From Brevipalpus yothersi (Eukaryota; Arthropoda; Arachnida; Trombidiformes; Tenuipalpidae): DNA of 64,000 nt. Of this stretch, positions 1 through 11,734 are shown one piece after another. The translations under genes and the position numbers were made by a program. Under the pieces are notes generated by a model, which was not told where the DNA came from, ran no database searches, and saw only the letters and a program-made list of their open reading frames with translations. Position 1 is the first letter of the stretch; every line of letters starts with the position of its first letter. Location: positions 62,001 to 126,000 of the forward strand of contig QZCP01000745.1 of the NCBI GenBank assembly GCA_003956705.1, given 5' to 3'.

Positions 1-746
1 CCTCCTCCTTTCAATGATATTCGTTTTTTTCTTCGCGCTAAGTTAACCTGAATTTGTTCGTTCAATCGTTTTGGTTCCCAGTGATTTTCAGCAAAGCATG
101 CATTTATTGAAGTTTTTTACAATTTTATGACCACTTCTTATTTCAAATTTACTACCCATGATATCCCATATAGGGTAATGAACGACTGTTTACTCATAAC
201 TGACGAGATTCATGAAAATTAGGCATCACATTAAATAGTTGAAACGTTGACTCTTGGTGGGGTTGTTTTTCCCTCCCAATCTTTTGATCAGATTCATCCT
301 GTCAAATCTTCCAATGTTTTTCCATCTGTTATCGATTCCTAAACTTCTCATGCAAGCTTGAAAAATTTCATAGCACCATAAACAATATCCTAAGGATGTA
401 TACTATTTGAAATAAATTTTTTCCTGGGAAATTTGATTTTCTTTAAAAAATAGTACTTCTATGCTAATAATTATGTGTTTCAATAAAACGAAATTGATGA
501 TCTGAATGATCATAACATTACAAACTCTTCGCCAAAGATTTGGATGAGAAGGACAGATTTTGGGATTGAAATATAAGCTTCGATCAAAGACATGTTGACA
601 AAGTAATTATCGATTGAAATTCGTCAAAAGCTCAAAATTTAGCCTTTCTACAGACTTGAGGGTGGGTTCAAATGAATGAAGCATTTTAAAGATGATAAAT
701 GATTAATGTGTTGAAGAGAATTTTTCTCCAAAGTGATACATGTAGT
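1..746. other. Non-coding stretch downstream of COQ4
   Basis: No open frame with protein-like content and no RNA gene was seen. The part next to 747 should hold the 3' UTR of the minus-strand COQ4 gene. The rest is AT-rich with no clear structure. Confidence 0.5.
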
Positions 747-1636
747 CTACTTTCTCGTCTGGTTAGGCTTTAGTGGTATGTTCATTTCTCTTCGCAGATC
801 TTCTATGTCTTGTTCCCATCTTTTCTCATAGTATTTGTTCATAAAAAAGTGAGATTGTTGACCACATTGGATTGCCCAATCGAGATGAGTTTGCATGTAT
901 CGACGACGCTGTTTCGGTCGAAGTCTGTAAGCTCCAAAAACAGCAGCTCCCCAACACATGGCCAAGTTGCATTGGATGGCTTCAATCCATTTGACGACTA
1001 CTTCGCCCAACATATCTGTTGGCATACCGACCAGAAGGTGGACTAGATCATGAATTTCACGATACCGCTGCATGACATAAGCCAATTCAGCATCATCAAT
1101 GAATCTGACATCCCTTCTAGTATCACAGGTTATATTCTGAATTTAGAAAGAAAAACAGAGATCACAATAAGATTACTGATCTTTTGGGATGCTTCACTAA
1201 CATTATCACTGAGAAATTTGATATACTGATATCCTAGTGTATTTTCAGGTAAACTCTCCAATCTTTTCAGATCCACTTCCATCGAATTGATTCGAGGTTT
1301 ATCGCTGAGAATTCTGGAACCCTCTTCACTGTGTGACATCTTTTCCCACATTTTAGTTACAGCACCTTGACCCAAAGTTTCACCAGAAACGGCAACCATG
1401 TCTGGGATCAAAAAAATTCAGTTGATCATCAAAACACTAATAACTACACATTATGTGTTGCACTCACCATGTCGAAATGGATCGACCAGAGCGATGGCTG
1501 ATGAGCCAACAGCTAGTAGCACTTTTTGAACAGGAGTTGTGACAATGTGTTCAGGATACAATTTTGAATCACTAAATTTTCGACAAAAATTACGGAGAAA
1601 AACTTTTTCTTCCCTAAGAACGCAACGACGAATCAT
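747..1636 (-). CDS. COQ4: Ubiquinone biosynthesis protein COQ4, mitochondrial
   Basis: Three exons on the minus strand: 1636-1468, 1401-1202 and 1136-747, giving 252 residues (human COQ4 is about 265). COQ4 works in the coenzyme Q assembly complex on the matrix face of the inner mitochondrial membrane. The first join makes the conserved PFRHDMVAVSGETLG block. The second makes FLSDN-NITCDTRRDVRFIDD, followed by AYVMQRYREIHDLVH. The metal-site pattern HDxxH followed by E eleven residues later is intact in HDLVHLLVGMPTDMLGE. The N-terminus is basic (MIRRCVLREEKVFLRNFCRK), as expected for a mitochondrial presequence. The ATG at 1636 is used; the two codons before it start from GTG. Introns are 66 and 65 bases. 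Identity is clear; exon ends rest on splice consensus and phase. Confidence 0.93.
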
Positions 1637-2056
1637 CTTCACAATTAATATTCAAAATTTATAGACTAGTCAAGCTCATTGCTTCCCTCATTCCACAAAC
1701 GTATTTTGATATTTTGATATCCGCCAATTTGATTGCAATCAAACATTTCATGAAAATTAATGTTGAATAATTTTATCAACAACAAAACCAATTGCATCAT
1801 GTTTATTGCACGCTGAAGTGTGCTCATACAAACACGCAGTCGTAAGCAGAACGAGATGATGAAAGGAGAAAGTTCAGAATTTTTAATGTGCAATTCGATA
1901 AAATTGAAGGGTTTCACATTAGAGAACCCAGATTAGTTAGCAAAATATTGGTTGTGACTGTTCATTTTATCATGAAATTATCGATAAAATTGGCTAAAAT
2001 TGGCCTTTTAATGAGATATGATGTGATTATTAGAGGATGATAATGAACAAAATGAA
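1637..2056. other. Spacer between COQ4 and the membrane-protein gene
   Basis: About 420 bases without a convincing gene. It should hold the COQ4 promoter and 5' UTR and the 3' UTR of the upstream minus-strand gene. A minus-strand open frame at 1666-1917 has no recognisable features. Confidence 0.4.
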
Positions 2057-3960
2057 TCACCCCTGTATTGAGCGTGATGAACGTCTACTATCTGATTGTT
2101 CCTCATACTCAATCCCTAATTGTTGCCTAGCCATCCAATCAATTAACGAAAATAGAGTTATCAGTATGGCTATGAAAAAAACCATCAAAGGAAGAGTGAT
2201 ACCAGCGTATATATGAATAAATTGGGCATCTCTAACAATGTAAGCTTTGTGCTTGATTCGTTCCCGATCCGCCATACACATTCCACCCACAAAGTGGCAT
2301 TGGTCACCATGAAGTGATACAAGTTGTTCACAGTGTTTAGGATTAACAGTTATGATACATGATTCAAGGAAGAGACGATTCTGGCTGAATTCAGTTCCAT
2401 TGGGTCCTTCCGATAACATGGGATACAAGCTCCAATCGTGTGGAGTGATGAACATGTATTCCATCTGTTCTGGTACCCGAATCTTACAGAAAGCAGTGGT
2501 CAGTGTATGATCACATCTCATTGCCACAGTTGCTCGAGATAGGGATGTCTTGAAATCATAAAATATTGCCACATGTGTATCATGCTTTGGCATCAACACT
2601 ATGGCATAAGTGTCCTTAGGAAGTTTCTCATCTTTGTATCTGATTATGTACGGCAATCTATACTCATAATTGGGATCCTCTTTGCGTAATACTATTTCTG
2701 CATCGATAAGAGTTAATTTGTCATCATCATCACTCATATTCCATGGCTGGATGGATGATTCAAACTTATCGATTGCAACTTTGAGGACAACATTATTACC
2801 ATCACGATAACCGAAACCGTACAAAAATTTTCCAGCAGGTGAACAGAATGCGTAGCTTGAAAATAGAATATCAGTTGGACCAACTCTGACAGCGTATACA
2901 GACATACCACCAGATTCTTCCCTGAAAGATATTGTCATGATTTTTTTTCGATTTTCCGAGTAGTTTAAGTATAAGTAGAAAAAAAAGAGAGAAAACGATT
3001 TTATAAAACTGCAGGACATATCATAGGATCGAATCGTTTGTTTCCATCAGAGAAATTCATATAAATGTATTTTGATGATAAGGACAAGAATTTTTTTCCC
3101 ACTCACTTGAGCACCCCAACTCCTATCTCATGTCCAGACGTTTTGGCTTGAAATATGAACAAAGGAAATTTCTCAGAAACCGCTGCTAGATATAATTTTC
3201 GTGAATATTTCAACTTGTCTTCTTTCTTTGCACTTGCTAAACCAAATATTCCGAGAGCACTAAACAAACCGTCGGTAAGTGACGGTCTATTTGGTATTTG
3301 ATCCAGATCGATTAAAAGCCCGTCTGAAAAATTAAAACTTGAAATTCTTGTCAGATCGTAAGACTCTTCTGAGGTATTCTGAAGCTCTAAAGAATCCTGA
3401 CCTGGGGGACCGGTACATCGGAATTGATCCAGCTTTCTCTTTTCTTCGGACAAGTGGATGATACGATCAAAAGAATTGAGCTCATGATCTTTTGATCGAA
3501 CATATAAAAATATATCATCAGGAGAATTGGATCCTCTTGACATTGCGCTTATAAAACAATCGTCTTCAGTGTCCGATTTGATGAATGGCTCGATTAAGGT
3601 GGATTTATTTTTCAATTCCATTTTCCATAATCCATTGTCAAAACCTTTTTTATCGTGTAGATAAATCAAATAATTGGTGTCGGTGTGTTTATCAGGATAC
3701 ATGAAGAAATCTTTTTTCGGTCCTTTTGGCCATGGAATTTTTTGGAATCCAGTGCCAGAGGCAAAAATATACAAATCCTCGGACGGAATGTAGATAGCTG
3801 TCCTCAAATGGGGACAATTGATGAAACCAAAATCATCATGAGCTGAAATGGTTGACCAGTACGATAATTGAGTAGATATGATGAGAAAAAGTTTGATGCC
3901 AAAATTTTCGATAGCACATATCGAATAGCAGTGGAACAAAATTTGATTCAAAAAAATCAT
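2057..3960 (-). CDS. Unrecognised single-pass type I membrane protein
   Basis: Two exons, 3960-3107 and 2921-2057, join at a CTCAA|GTGAGT donor and a TTTCAG|GGAAG acceptor in phase 2, giving 572 residues. The N-terminus is hydrophobic (about residues 1-40, including KLFLIIST) and could be a signal peptide. A long ectodomain follows with many aromatic, Lys and Asp residues, scattered Cys and several N-glycosylation sequons (NKS, NTS, NFS, NMS, NGT). Near the C-terminus is one transmembrane segment (GITLPLMVFFIAILITLFSL), then a cytoplasmic tail of about 30 residues rich in Ser and Arg. I do not recognise the family. The aromatic, repeat-like ectodomain could be a beta-propeller, but that is a guess. 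The gene lies head-to-head with SURF1 across 368 bases. Confidence 0.75.
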
Positions 3961-4328
3961 AAGAATTAAAATGAACCATATACAGAGATTTCAATCAAGA
4001 AGAGAACAATTTTCAATCAAACATTTATCCTTCATCATCCGAAGGATATTGATACACTTTCTCAACCATTGAATGTTCACATTATTCTGGATATCCACTG
4101 GATATGAAAATGGAAAGGAATATCATTTCGCGCGAATTCTACCAGCTCAAGTATACTCGTCAGTAACTGTATACTGATCACAGCGCTCAAACTGCTTTGC
4201 TTCAGTAACCGAATAAAAAGCCGCATGTTTACAAAACATTGTTTTGCTAAGATCAGTTTTGGTGTGTGTGTTTATTAAACTTAATTTGTACTCAAGATTT
4301 TTTAACAGTGTGTTGATTGAAGGTGACA
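3961..4328. promoter_or_regulatory. Shared divergent promoter region
   Basis: These 368 bases separate the start codons of the minus-strand membrane-protein gene (3960) and plus-strand SURF1 (4329). No other gene fits, so both promoters and both 5' UTRs must lie here or overlap the genes. No clear TATA box was seen. A bidirectional promoter is an inference from spacing. Confidence 0.45.
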
Positions 4329-5389
4329 ATGATTCCATATCGATCTAGTGTCAGCCGGTTGTGTGTCTATCGTCAGGTGGTTCGACGACGAAATGTGACA
4401 TCCGATATCAAAAGTGAACTACCATCGATCCGATTAGGTCGAAAGGGTATGTTGCTTTGGGTAAGTGAAGAATGGCAAGTGAGAATAAGGGATTTACTTT
4501 AATTATTGTTAAAATCATTGTTTTATTTTCTGATAGTGTATACCGGTGACCACTTTCGGTTTGGGAACATGGCAAGTTAAAAGACATTATTGGAAACAAG
4601 AGTTAATCGAGAAACTCCACGAACAGATGGCCAAAGAGCCCATTGATCTGCCTCATGAGTTAGTATCGCTTATTGCGAATTGGAAAGATTGTGATTTTGA
4701 TTCTAATTTTATTACATTATATTGTATTTATGTTATTATCTGTTTCAGTATCCAGAACATCGATTCTTATGAATATCAAAGAGTTAGAGTCAAAGGTCGT
4801 TTTGATCATAGTAATGAGCAGCTATTGGGACCACGTCCTCTTATCAAGAAAGAAGGTTTCAATTTGATTTCGGCTGGTGACAATGGCTATTTAGTCATAA
4901 CTCCATTCAAGCTTAGCGATAGACCTTACAGTATACTTGTTAATAGAGGTTGGGTTGGCTGTAGAAAGAAAGATCCGGCAACTCGAATGGAAGGACAAGT
5001 CGAAGGAGAGGTTGAACTTGTTGGTATTGTACGAAAATCTGAAGGAGTAAGTTGATGAATGTGTTTAGATCAATCCTACAGGAATTTAATATTTAATTTT
5101 TTTTCCCACTCTCTCTATAAAGTCTAAAAAGAACCTCATCGATAAGGCTGGCTTTTGGACGAGAAGAGATGTGGATGTTATGGCTAGGATGCTGAACACT
5201 GCTCCGGTTTTTATCGACGCTGACGCTTTCAGTACTATACCTGGAGGCCCAGTTGGTGGTCAAACTCGTCTATCACTGTTTAATAATCACTTCAGCTATA
5301 TCATCACTTGGTATTCTCTCTCACTTATAACCACAATCGCTATGTGTAATCGAACGTTTCCCAAATTTTTTGCCAAGTTCGAACGATAA
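4329..5389 (+). CDS. SURF1: SURF1, cytochrome c oxidase assembly factor
   Basis: Four exons: 4329-4460, 4537-4658, 4749-5046 and 5123-5389, giving 272 residues (human about 300). SURF1 is an inner-mitochondrial-membrane protein needed for early assembly of complex IV. A basic presequence (YRQVVRRRNVTS) precedes the first membrane segment, which crosses the first splice (LLW|CIPVTTFGLGTWQVKR). The family blocks YEYQRVRVKGRFDHS, LGPRP and SILVNRGWV are present. A second membrane segment lies near the C-terminus (YIITWYSLSLITTIAM). The first ATG in frame is at 4329. All three introns are 76-90 bases with GT-AG ends. The gene is tail-to-tail with PAK, with 157 bases between the stop codons. Confidence 0.94.
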
Positions 5390-5418
5390 GTGGATCGAAA
5401 AAAAATTTTCTGTTAGCG

Positions 5419-5424
5419 TTTATT
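5419..5424 (-). terminator. Candidate poly(A) signal for PAK
   Basis: TTTATT on the plus strand gives AATAAA on the minus strand, about 125 bases past the PAK stop. It lies just beyond the SURF1 stop on the other strand, so the two 3' UTRs probably overlap. Confidence 0.5.
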
Positions 5425-5546
5425 TATGTGTATATATTAAATTTTATGAAAAAATTGCGTCAAATATTTTTTACTCTCCAAAATCAAATTTAGGACTCAT
5501 TCGGAGATTAGTACCATGCATTTCATTAGAGGGCTTGTCTTTTATC

Positions 5547-8500
5547 CTATGAATAATCATCTTCACTGGACGCTTGCCTTGCAGCGATGATCAAAGGCTG
5601 CAGTGATGACAGAGGTCTTCCGAGTTTGAGAAATGGGTGCTAAAATAGAGAAAACATTTGAAATTTGTCATTCATTTCATTTGGGTTTTTTCTTCTAATG
5701 ACTTCACTCACCTTAAGTAGTTGTGATGAAGACCACCTCTTGTCAGCATCGACTTCTAGGCACTTGTCTAGGAATTCTCGAAAAAGGATGGAGAGCTTAT
5801 CTCCATCACGAATCTCTGGTTTACCATTCGTGGCTATCAAGTATATCGCCTGTTTGAAAATAGAGTGAGAAAATTCATCAGATATTCTGGCAAGTGTGAG
5901 ATATAGTATGATGCATGAAAGTTTTCGAGCAAATTACACTCACTTTGAGAGGATTTTCATGTAAATAGGGCGGTTCACCATGAATCATCTCGATAGCTAA
6001 AATGCCCAAAGACCAGATATCAACCTTTGGGCCATAAGGTTTTTTGGTAACAATCTCAGGTGCCATCCAATAGGGAGTTCCTGCAAGTGTAGATCTCTTA
6101 TTTTGCTCTATGGAAAGTTGGGCACAAAATCCGAAATCTGTCAATTTAACGGAGCCATCCATTCCAAGAAGAATGTTGTCTGACTTGATATCACGATGTA
6201 TGACACCATTTGAGTGTAAAAATTCGAGTGCTTGAAGAATTTCTCTGTGAATTGGAAAAAGAGTGTAAAGTTTGAGCCAATAAACTTGATCCATATTCAA
6301 AAATAGCATTTTTGGCAATCATGCAGGGGAGAGAGGGAAAGCTTGAATAAACCGTAAGGAACCCTAAAAGTTTTTTGGGGTTCAGGGAATTTAACGAGAA
6401 CTGGAAAACTCTTTGACTGTTTTATAAATACCTTAGGACAGAAGCTATTTGACCCTCATCCATGAATGTTTCGGTGACTACATCAACCAATGATCCACCA
6501 GAAAGATATTCCATTACTACCCATAGCTCATCGCCAACCAGATAGGAATCGAGATAATTGACTATATTTGGATGCTTATTTTCCTTCATAACTAATATTT
6601 CATTCAAAATAAACTCTTTTTTAGGTTGTTGGGCAATATTCATCTGTTTGATAGCCACTTGCATTCCTGTGGACACTTCAATGGCTGTATATACAATTCC
6701 AGATGCTCCTGAGCCAATTTTCTCCATCTTGGTATACTTTCGATTTGGCTCACCAATAGTGACTATACTTCTCAGTCTAGCCATAACTTCTTCATCACGT
6801 TTTCTATTTAGCTTAGCCATTTCATGTCCCTTCAAGTGTTTAACTGCCGGATTGACGTTTCCTACAGGAACTAGAGGACTTTTGCGCATTGGTTGAGAAG
6901 ATTGGACCATTGAATCGGAGAGTTTCAATTTTGTGATTGAATTCTCTCTTGAACCATCTTTATCTTGATTAGAACTTTCACTGCTTCTTGAATTATGATT
7001 TTGAAGCGAATTAATACTGACAGCACTGTTTCGCTTCAAAACTTTAACCTCTTCACCACCACCCATTGCAACAGTTACCGTGATCGGCTGAATGATGGGA
7101 GCAGGGATAGGCGGTGGAGATGGAGATAATCGATTATGAGGTTCATCTATTTGAATTGACAGAGGTGTCATCGGTGGTGGTGGCGGTTTTCTAGGCGAAG
7201 CCGTGGAAGAAAAAATTGTAGACATATCGAGAGAATTGTTTGCAGGTTTGGCAACTATTGGACGAGTGTATATGGACTTAGTTTTCTCCGGTCTCTCCGG
7301 AGGTGGTGGTGGAATAAGCTCATCATGATGATTGGCAATCACTTGATTGCGACTCAAATTGGTAGTAGTAGTAGCAGCATCTTGAGAGGAAGTTCGGGAA
7401 GAGGCCACTGAATTGTCAGGAAAGCAAACTTTATCCACCGAATCGGTTGGCGGAGTTGATGGTGATGTGAATGATGATGTATTTGAGCTCGAAAGCGGTT
7501 CGAGCAGAGACTCAGTAGGAGTGAAGCTACTGTCACCAGACACTGTTAGCTTGGTGATCGATTGTAGTGGTGAGCCTGATCCACTGGCCTCTTCACTGAC
7601 AACTCCACCGCTTGTTGAAGAGTCTGTCGATGCAGAAGAAGTCAATACGGTGGACAATGTGTTAGAGGAAATAATGGATTCGGCATTTGTTTTGTCATCC
7701 TCATCTTGAAAAGAATAATAGGAAATAATCAGTTATCGAATGAGGTAATAGGAAGGCAGAGAGAGAGAGAGAGAGAGGAAGGAAGATAGAGAGACAAATT
7801 TTTCGTTCAAACTGACGTACTTAATGAGAGAGTTGAATCAATCAGGTCCGCTACGGAAAGCCATTGTTAGTGGATTGAAAATGGCAAGAAAGAGTAAGAA
7901 AAAGGAATCATAAAATAACAATCATAATAGATTCACTATCGGTCATCATTATTCATTATTAATTCATATATGAACGCAAATGCGTGGGAAGACACGAAAG
8001 ATGTGTGTGTATACTCGATTGACCTTTAGACTAACACTGAAACATTACTGAAACATCAGTTACACTTCATGATGAAACTCACCCAATGATTTGTTTAATG
8101 TCATATATTTAGGTTCTTTTCCAATTTGTCGGTGATTACTGACATCATACCAATTGAGTACATCGATTACCGCTTGAGGATCTTTTGTTTGTTCGACTTT
8201 ACTTATGTTGGAACATAATAATAATTTGTTCCACGATTCAGGCATTCCTCGAAACTCACCAGTGGTCGAATCAAATTTGACATGAAGAGTATGCTCAAAA
8301 TTAGTCGGCGAAGATATGAATGGCTTATGGTGATCATGATTCAATTGCTGGTCACAATTACCGTTGTCAGCGATGTTACTATACTTTTTCGAATGCTGAT
8401 GATGGTGATGAGGATCACTTTTATCCTTACTTGACTTTGCTTTGATGAAGCTCTTCTTTAAACTCTTACTATTTACATGATCATCTTTACTAGGCTCTTT

Positions 8501-8824
8501 TGGCAACGGACGGAGATCAACTGGAACTGTACAATTGGCCTGATGAACCGGTGAGCCCGATAAAACCGGGCTAGAGCATGCATCTCTGTGTCTAGGATGC
8601 GGTTGAATGGGATGATATTGGTGATACTGGTGATGATGATGATCATGATTTAAATTCGATTTGATTTGATGCTGCTTAATTAAGCCATGGTCATGATGAT
8701 AATGATGAACAGTAGTAGTACTAGTAGTGGTGTGTTGAGTTGAAAATGGATTCGTTTTATGTTGCTGCTGTTGTGAGGTAAGACGAACTGGTGGCTGTGG
8801 AGGCTTATCTTCCGAATTCATCAT
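5547..8824 (-). CDS. PAK: Group I p21-activated kinase (PAK1-3 type)
   Basis: Five exons: 8824-8083, 7704-6432, 6244-5944, 5849-5712 and 5639-5547, giving 848 residues against about 545 in human PAK1. It is a Ser/Thr kinase effector of Rac and Cdc42 acting on the cytoskeleton. Order: DKPPQPPVR near the N-terminus (NCK-binding type); long His- and Gln-rich insert; p21-binding domain from about residue 170 (ISSPTNFEHTLHV) with the autoinhibitory segment; Ser/Thr-rich linker; PPPPPERPEKTKSIYTRP (PIX-binding type); kinase domain over roughly the last 280 residues. The kinase has IGSGASGIVY, VAIKQMN, HRDIKSDN, DFGF and the RSTLAGTPYWMAPE activation loop, and ends with HPFLKL...PLIIAARQA. Oddity: HVGFD in the CRIB motif reads HVKFD. 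A poly(A) signal on the minus strand lies at 5419-5424. Confidence 0.95.
7752..7778 (+). repeat. Short GA microsatellite in PAK intron 1
   Basis: A run of GA dinucleotides lies inside the 378-base first intron of PAK. Confidence 0.8.
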
Positions 8825-9861
8825 CACAGCAATCCACCCTCTTTAACCAATAAACATTCACACAAACACATTCACAAGAAGAGCATATTCGAGAGAAATG
8901 AGAGGAAAAATAAGTTCAATTAATAATAGACACACACATTAAAGTATAAGATTTGATCAGAATTTACTACTCACCTCTATCGAGGTATGGTGTTTTTTGA
9001 GGGTATGTTTGTATGTGTGAATACTAAATAAATCTATTTCAGGCAAACATTTTAGATCAGAAACACCGAGACACAACCATTCACTACTCTGTGTGTGTTT
9101 CTGTGTTAATCACACACACAGCTATTGGAGAACTTAATCATACAATATCACAATCGAAATAATATTTAGCATATGAAATCATAAATGTGTGTGTAGATGA
9201 TCAATATAACGGCCCAAAGGAAGAGAAACAGTATACACAAAAAAAAGTCAAGTTCAGAATATTGTCCTAAAGTGGTAAGTGAAAGTGAGTCTGTCTCACT
9301 TACATACACACATACTCATGAAGCACACTCAACAACATTCAACAACAACATTAAAACGAAAGTAGAGAAAAAAAACTTCTGGATGATATGAGATGTGATC
9401 ATCAACATCATCTGTAAGTGTTACCTGATGATCATGATGTTGGTGTAAATATATAAATGAATTGATGGTGGATACACAAGGTGCATACTTTTTATTTATG
9501 GGTGATCAGTATTTCTCCTTGAATTGGCAACCAATACATGTATGACGCTAATCGGTGGAGAGAGAGAAATGGAAAGATATTTCAGTTAAATGGACATGTA
9601 ATGTGTTTTAATTTGGTAACCAAAAAAATTATATCTCCTTCTGTTTACTTTTTAAAGACAACTTCCCACACACACACACATACATAAACAGTACAGGTTA
9701 TCAAGTTAAACTGTATAAATTAGTCTTTGATCCTTTCACTTTCAAGGATTCAAGGATTTCATCATCATTATTATTATTGTATTCGGGAAACAATATGTGA
9801 ACTGTTTATTTTCTTTTTCTGGGAAGAAAAAGATTTATTTTTAATCACTAACTCACTAATT
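8825..9861. other. Divergent spacer, PAK / ankyrin gene
   Basis: About 1 kb with no gene, rich in CA/GT runs (for example around 9094-9120 and 9667-9680). It must carry the promoters of PAK (minus) and of the ankyrin gene (plus). Further non-coding 5' exons cannot be excluded. Confidence 0.5.
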
Positions 9862-11349
9862 ATGAGCTCTTCAAGTGGAGATGACAAAAGTTCCAGTGGA
9901 AATCATCAAACTAACTTATTGGCTCTTGGACGAGCTGGACGAAGTGCTTTCACACCATACAAGGTAAAATATTTTGATATTTTGATATCTTTGGTGTCTT
10001 GTCTGAGATTGACTAATTGATTTTTATCTTTCTCTCTTATAGTCTTCCACAGTTTTAACCAATCTTCAGCGTGGCAATGTGAGAACTCAAACGGTTCGTG
10101 AATCTCAAGATCGAACAATATTCGAGCTTGCCGCTCAGGGAGAACTACAAAGTCATCATATTGACAAGTCAAATATAAACGAGACTGATGAGAATAATTA
10201 TACTCTATTGTTATGGGCCTCAGCATATGGTCAATTGAATACTGTCAAAACTCTCATAGAACATGGAGCTGATGTCAATCACAAAGGCGTACGTGGTGAG
10301 GTGGGCATATAAGAATTCACTTTATCTTTACTCGACTTTTAATTAGAAAGATATTTGGAATAGTTGAAAAATTTTCATAGTCTCTGATCATTGCTCTCTA
10401 ATTGTGAGGATCATGAATCAATGGAAAGTCATCATATCAGCAGTAGGAATAGATTGGATCAGAGATTTATGTCCCATTCCATGAAATTCTTGGTTAAGAA
10501 TATCTCTCTCAAGCCAAAAAGATCGATTGATTCTGTATTCTAAGTTAACTGGTTCAATATCCCTAGGGAAAGGTTCAAACCGAGTCGAACTCCTGATTTT
10601 ATCTAACATCATTTCAAAATTTTTCTAAGTTCTCACGCTGTGGAGACATTCTTCCACCCAAGAATTTCGTCAGATTTTTACACTATTTCGGGTGACAATT
10701 TTGCTAAAATTTTGCGACACCTCTCCTAAACACATAATATCAAGATCAAAGATAATAACGGGTGTAATGAATGGAGAGATTAACTTTTTCTTAATTTGAT
10801 TATATCCCCAGACAGCTATATCTTTTGCCTCGGTGAATGGCCATGTGCACGTATTACGCTACCTGCTGACATGTAACATCGATGTGAACCAAAGTGATGA
10901 GGTAAGAGTGATGACCAGTAATTAAAATTCTCGGACAGCCATAAAATTATAGTGCTCCAGGCCTTTATCTTACACCTCATCTTTCAATACGAATGTTTGC
11001 ATTTCAACCTTCTTCCTCTGTTCACCCCTTCAGGAAGGGAATACTCCACTGATGTTCGCCGCATACAATAATCACGCACTGTGTGCCCACGAGCTTATCA
11101 AAGCAAATGCTGATGTAACATGTCAGAATTCGAATTTGGACACCGCCTATTCCATCGCTATCTCAAGAAAATCTAAACAAGGTAGTTAAAATTGCTAATT
11201 TTCAATCATTAACATTCACTAATTGTATGTTTCTCATTGATTTTCATTTTTTTCCCTCTTCTCTCTTCTATGTGAAAATAATAATTGGAACTTAAGTACA
11301 ACTGATTTTAGAGCGCCATATATTGAATCAATTCGCTGAGACGAATTGA
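9862..11349 (+). CDS. ANKRA2: RFXANK/ANKRA2-family ankyrin repeat protein
   Basis: Five exons: 9862-9963, 10043-10300, 10812-10901, 11034-11181 and 11312-11349, giving 211 residues. The family supplies ankyrin adaptors that bind PxLPxI-type peptides, for example in RFX complexes and class IIa histone deacetylases. The N-terminal half has STVLTNLQRGN, a hallmark just before the ankyrin block in RFXANK and ANKRA2. Repeats then follow: TIFELAAQGEL, NYTLLLWASAYGQLNTVKTL, TAISFASVNGHVHVLRYLL and GNTPLMFAAYNNHALCAHEL. The last exon encodes the short tail ERHILNQFAETN, matching the ENHILKLF-type end of the family. Exon 2 must use the GAG|GTGGGC donor; the nearby G|GTGAGG donor breaks the frame. RFXANK and ANKRA2 cannot be separated by eye, so the symbol is provisional. 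Confidence 0.85.
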
Positions 11350-11662
11350 ATATTGTTAATTCTTCTTGTTATTTCCTTTCCTATTTTTTAGAATTTTTTC
11401 TTCTTCTTATTATTTCAATCTAAACTATTTATTTTAATCAACCAGATCCTTCTGATCTCTCAGATGCCTTTGAACTTTATCAGATGATGCAATTTTGTGC
11501 ATGGTACCCAATACATGTATGTACCTTATACACCTTCAACTTGATGCAAAAATGAGGACAACCATCCATGATGACCAACATTATCCTGATTTCGATTGAA
11601 AATATTCTTTTTAGAAAGAAAAAGTATTAATCTTAAGTACCACTGTTTGATACAGCAAAACT
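11350..11662. other. Spacer, ankyrin gene to tRNA-Val
   Basis: No gene seen. It holds the 3' UTR of the ankyrin gene and, next to 11662, the Pol III termination site of the tRNA gene. Confidence 0.4.
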
Positions 11663-11734
11663 AGGACCGCCCGGGCTCGAACCGGGGACCTTTTGCGTGT
11701 GAAGCAAACGTGATAACCACTACACCACGATCCT
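11663..11734 (-). tRNA. tRNA-Val (anticodon CAC)
   Basis: The minus strand folds as a 72-base tRNA. The seven-pair acceptor stem is AGGATCG with CGGTCCT, including one T-G pair. The A box is TGGTGTAGTGGTT and the T arm/B box is CCCCGGTTCGAGCCCGGG. The anticodon loop reads TTCACAC with CAC as anticodon, giving valine. There is no intron. CCA is not encoded, as is normal in eukaryotes. A TTTT run a few bases past the 3' end (plus-strand AAAA at 11657-11660) fits Pol III termination. The body closely follows the usual metazoan tRNA-Val(CAC) sequence. Confidence 0.95.
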
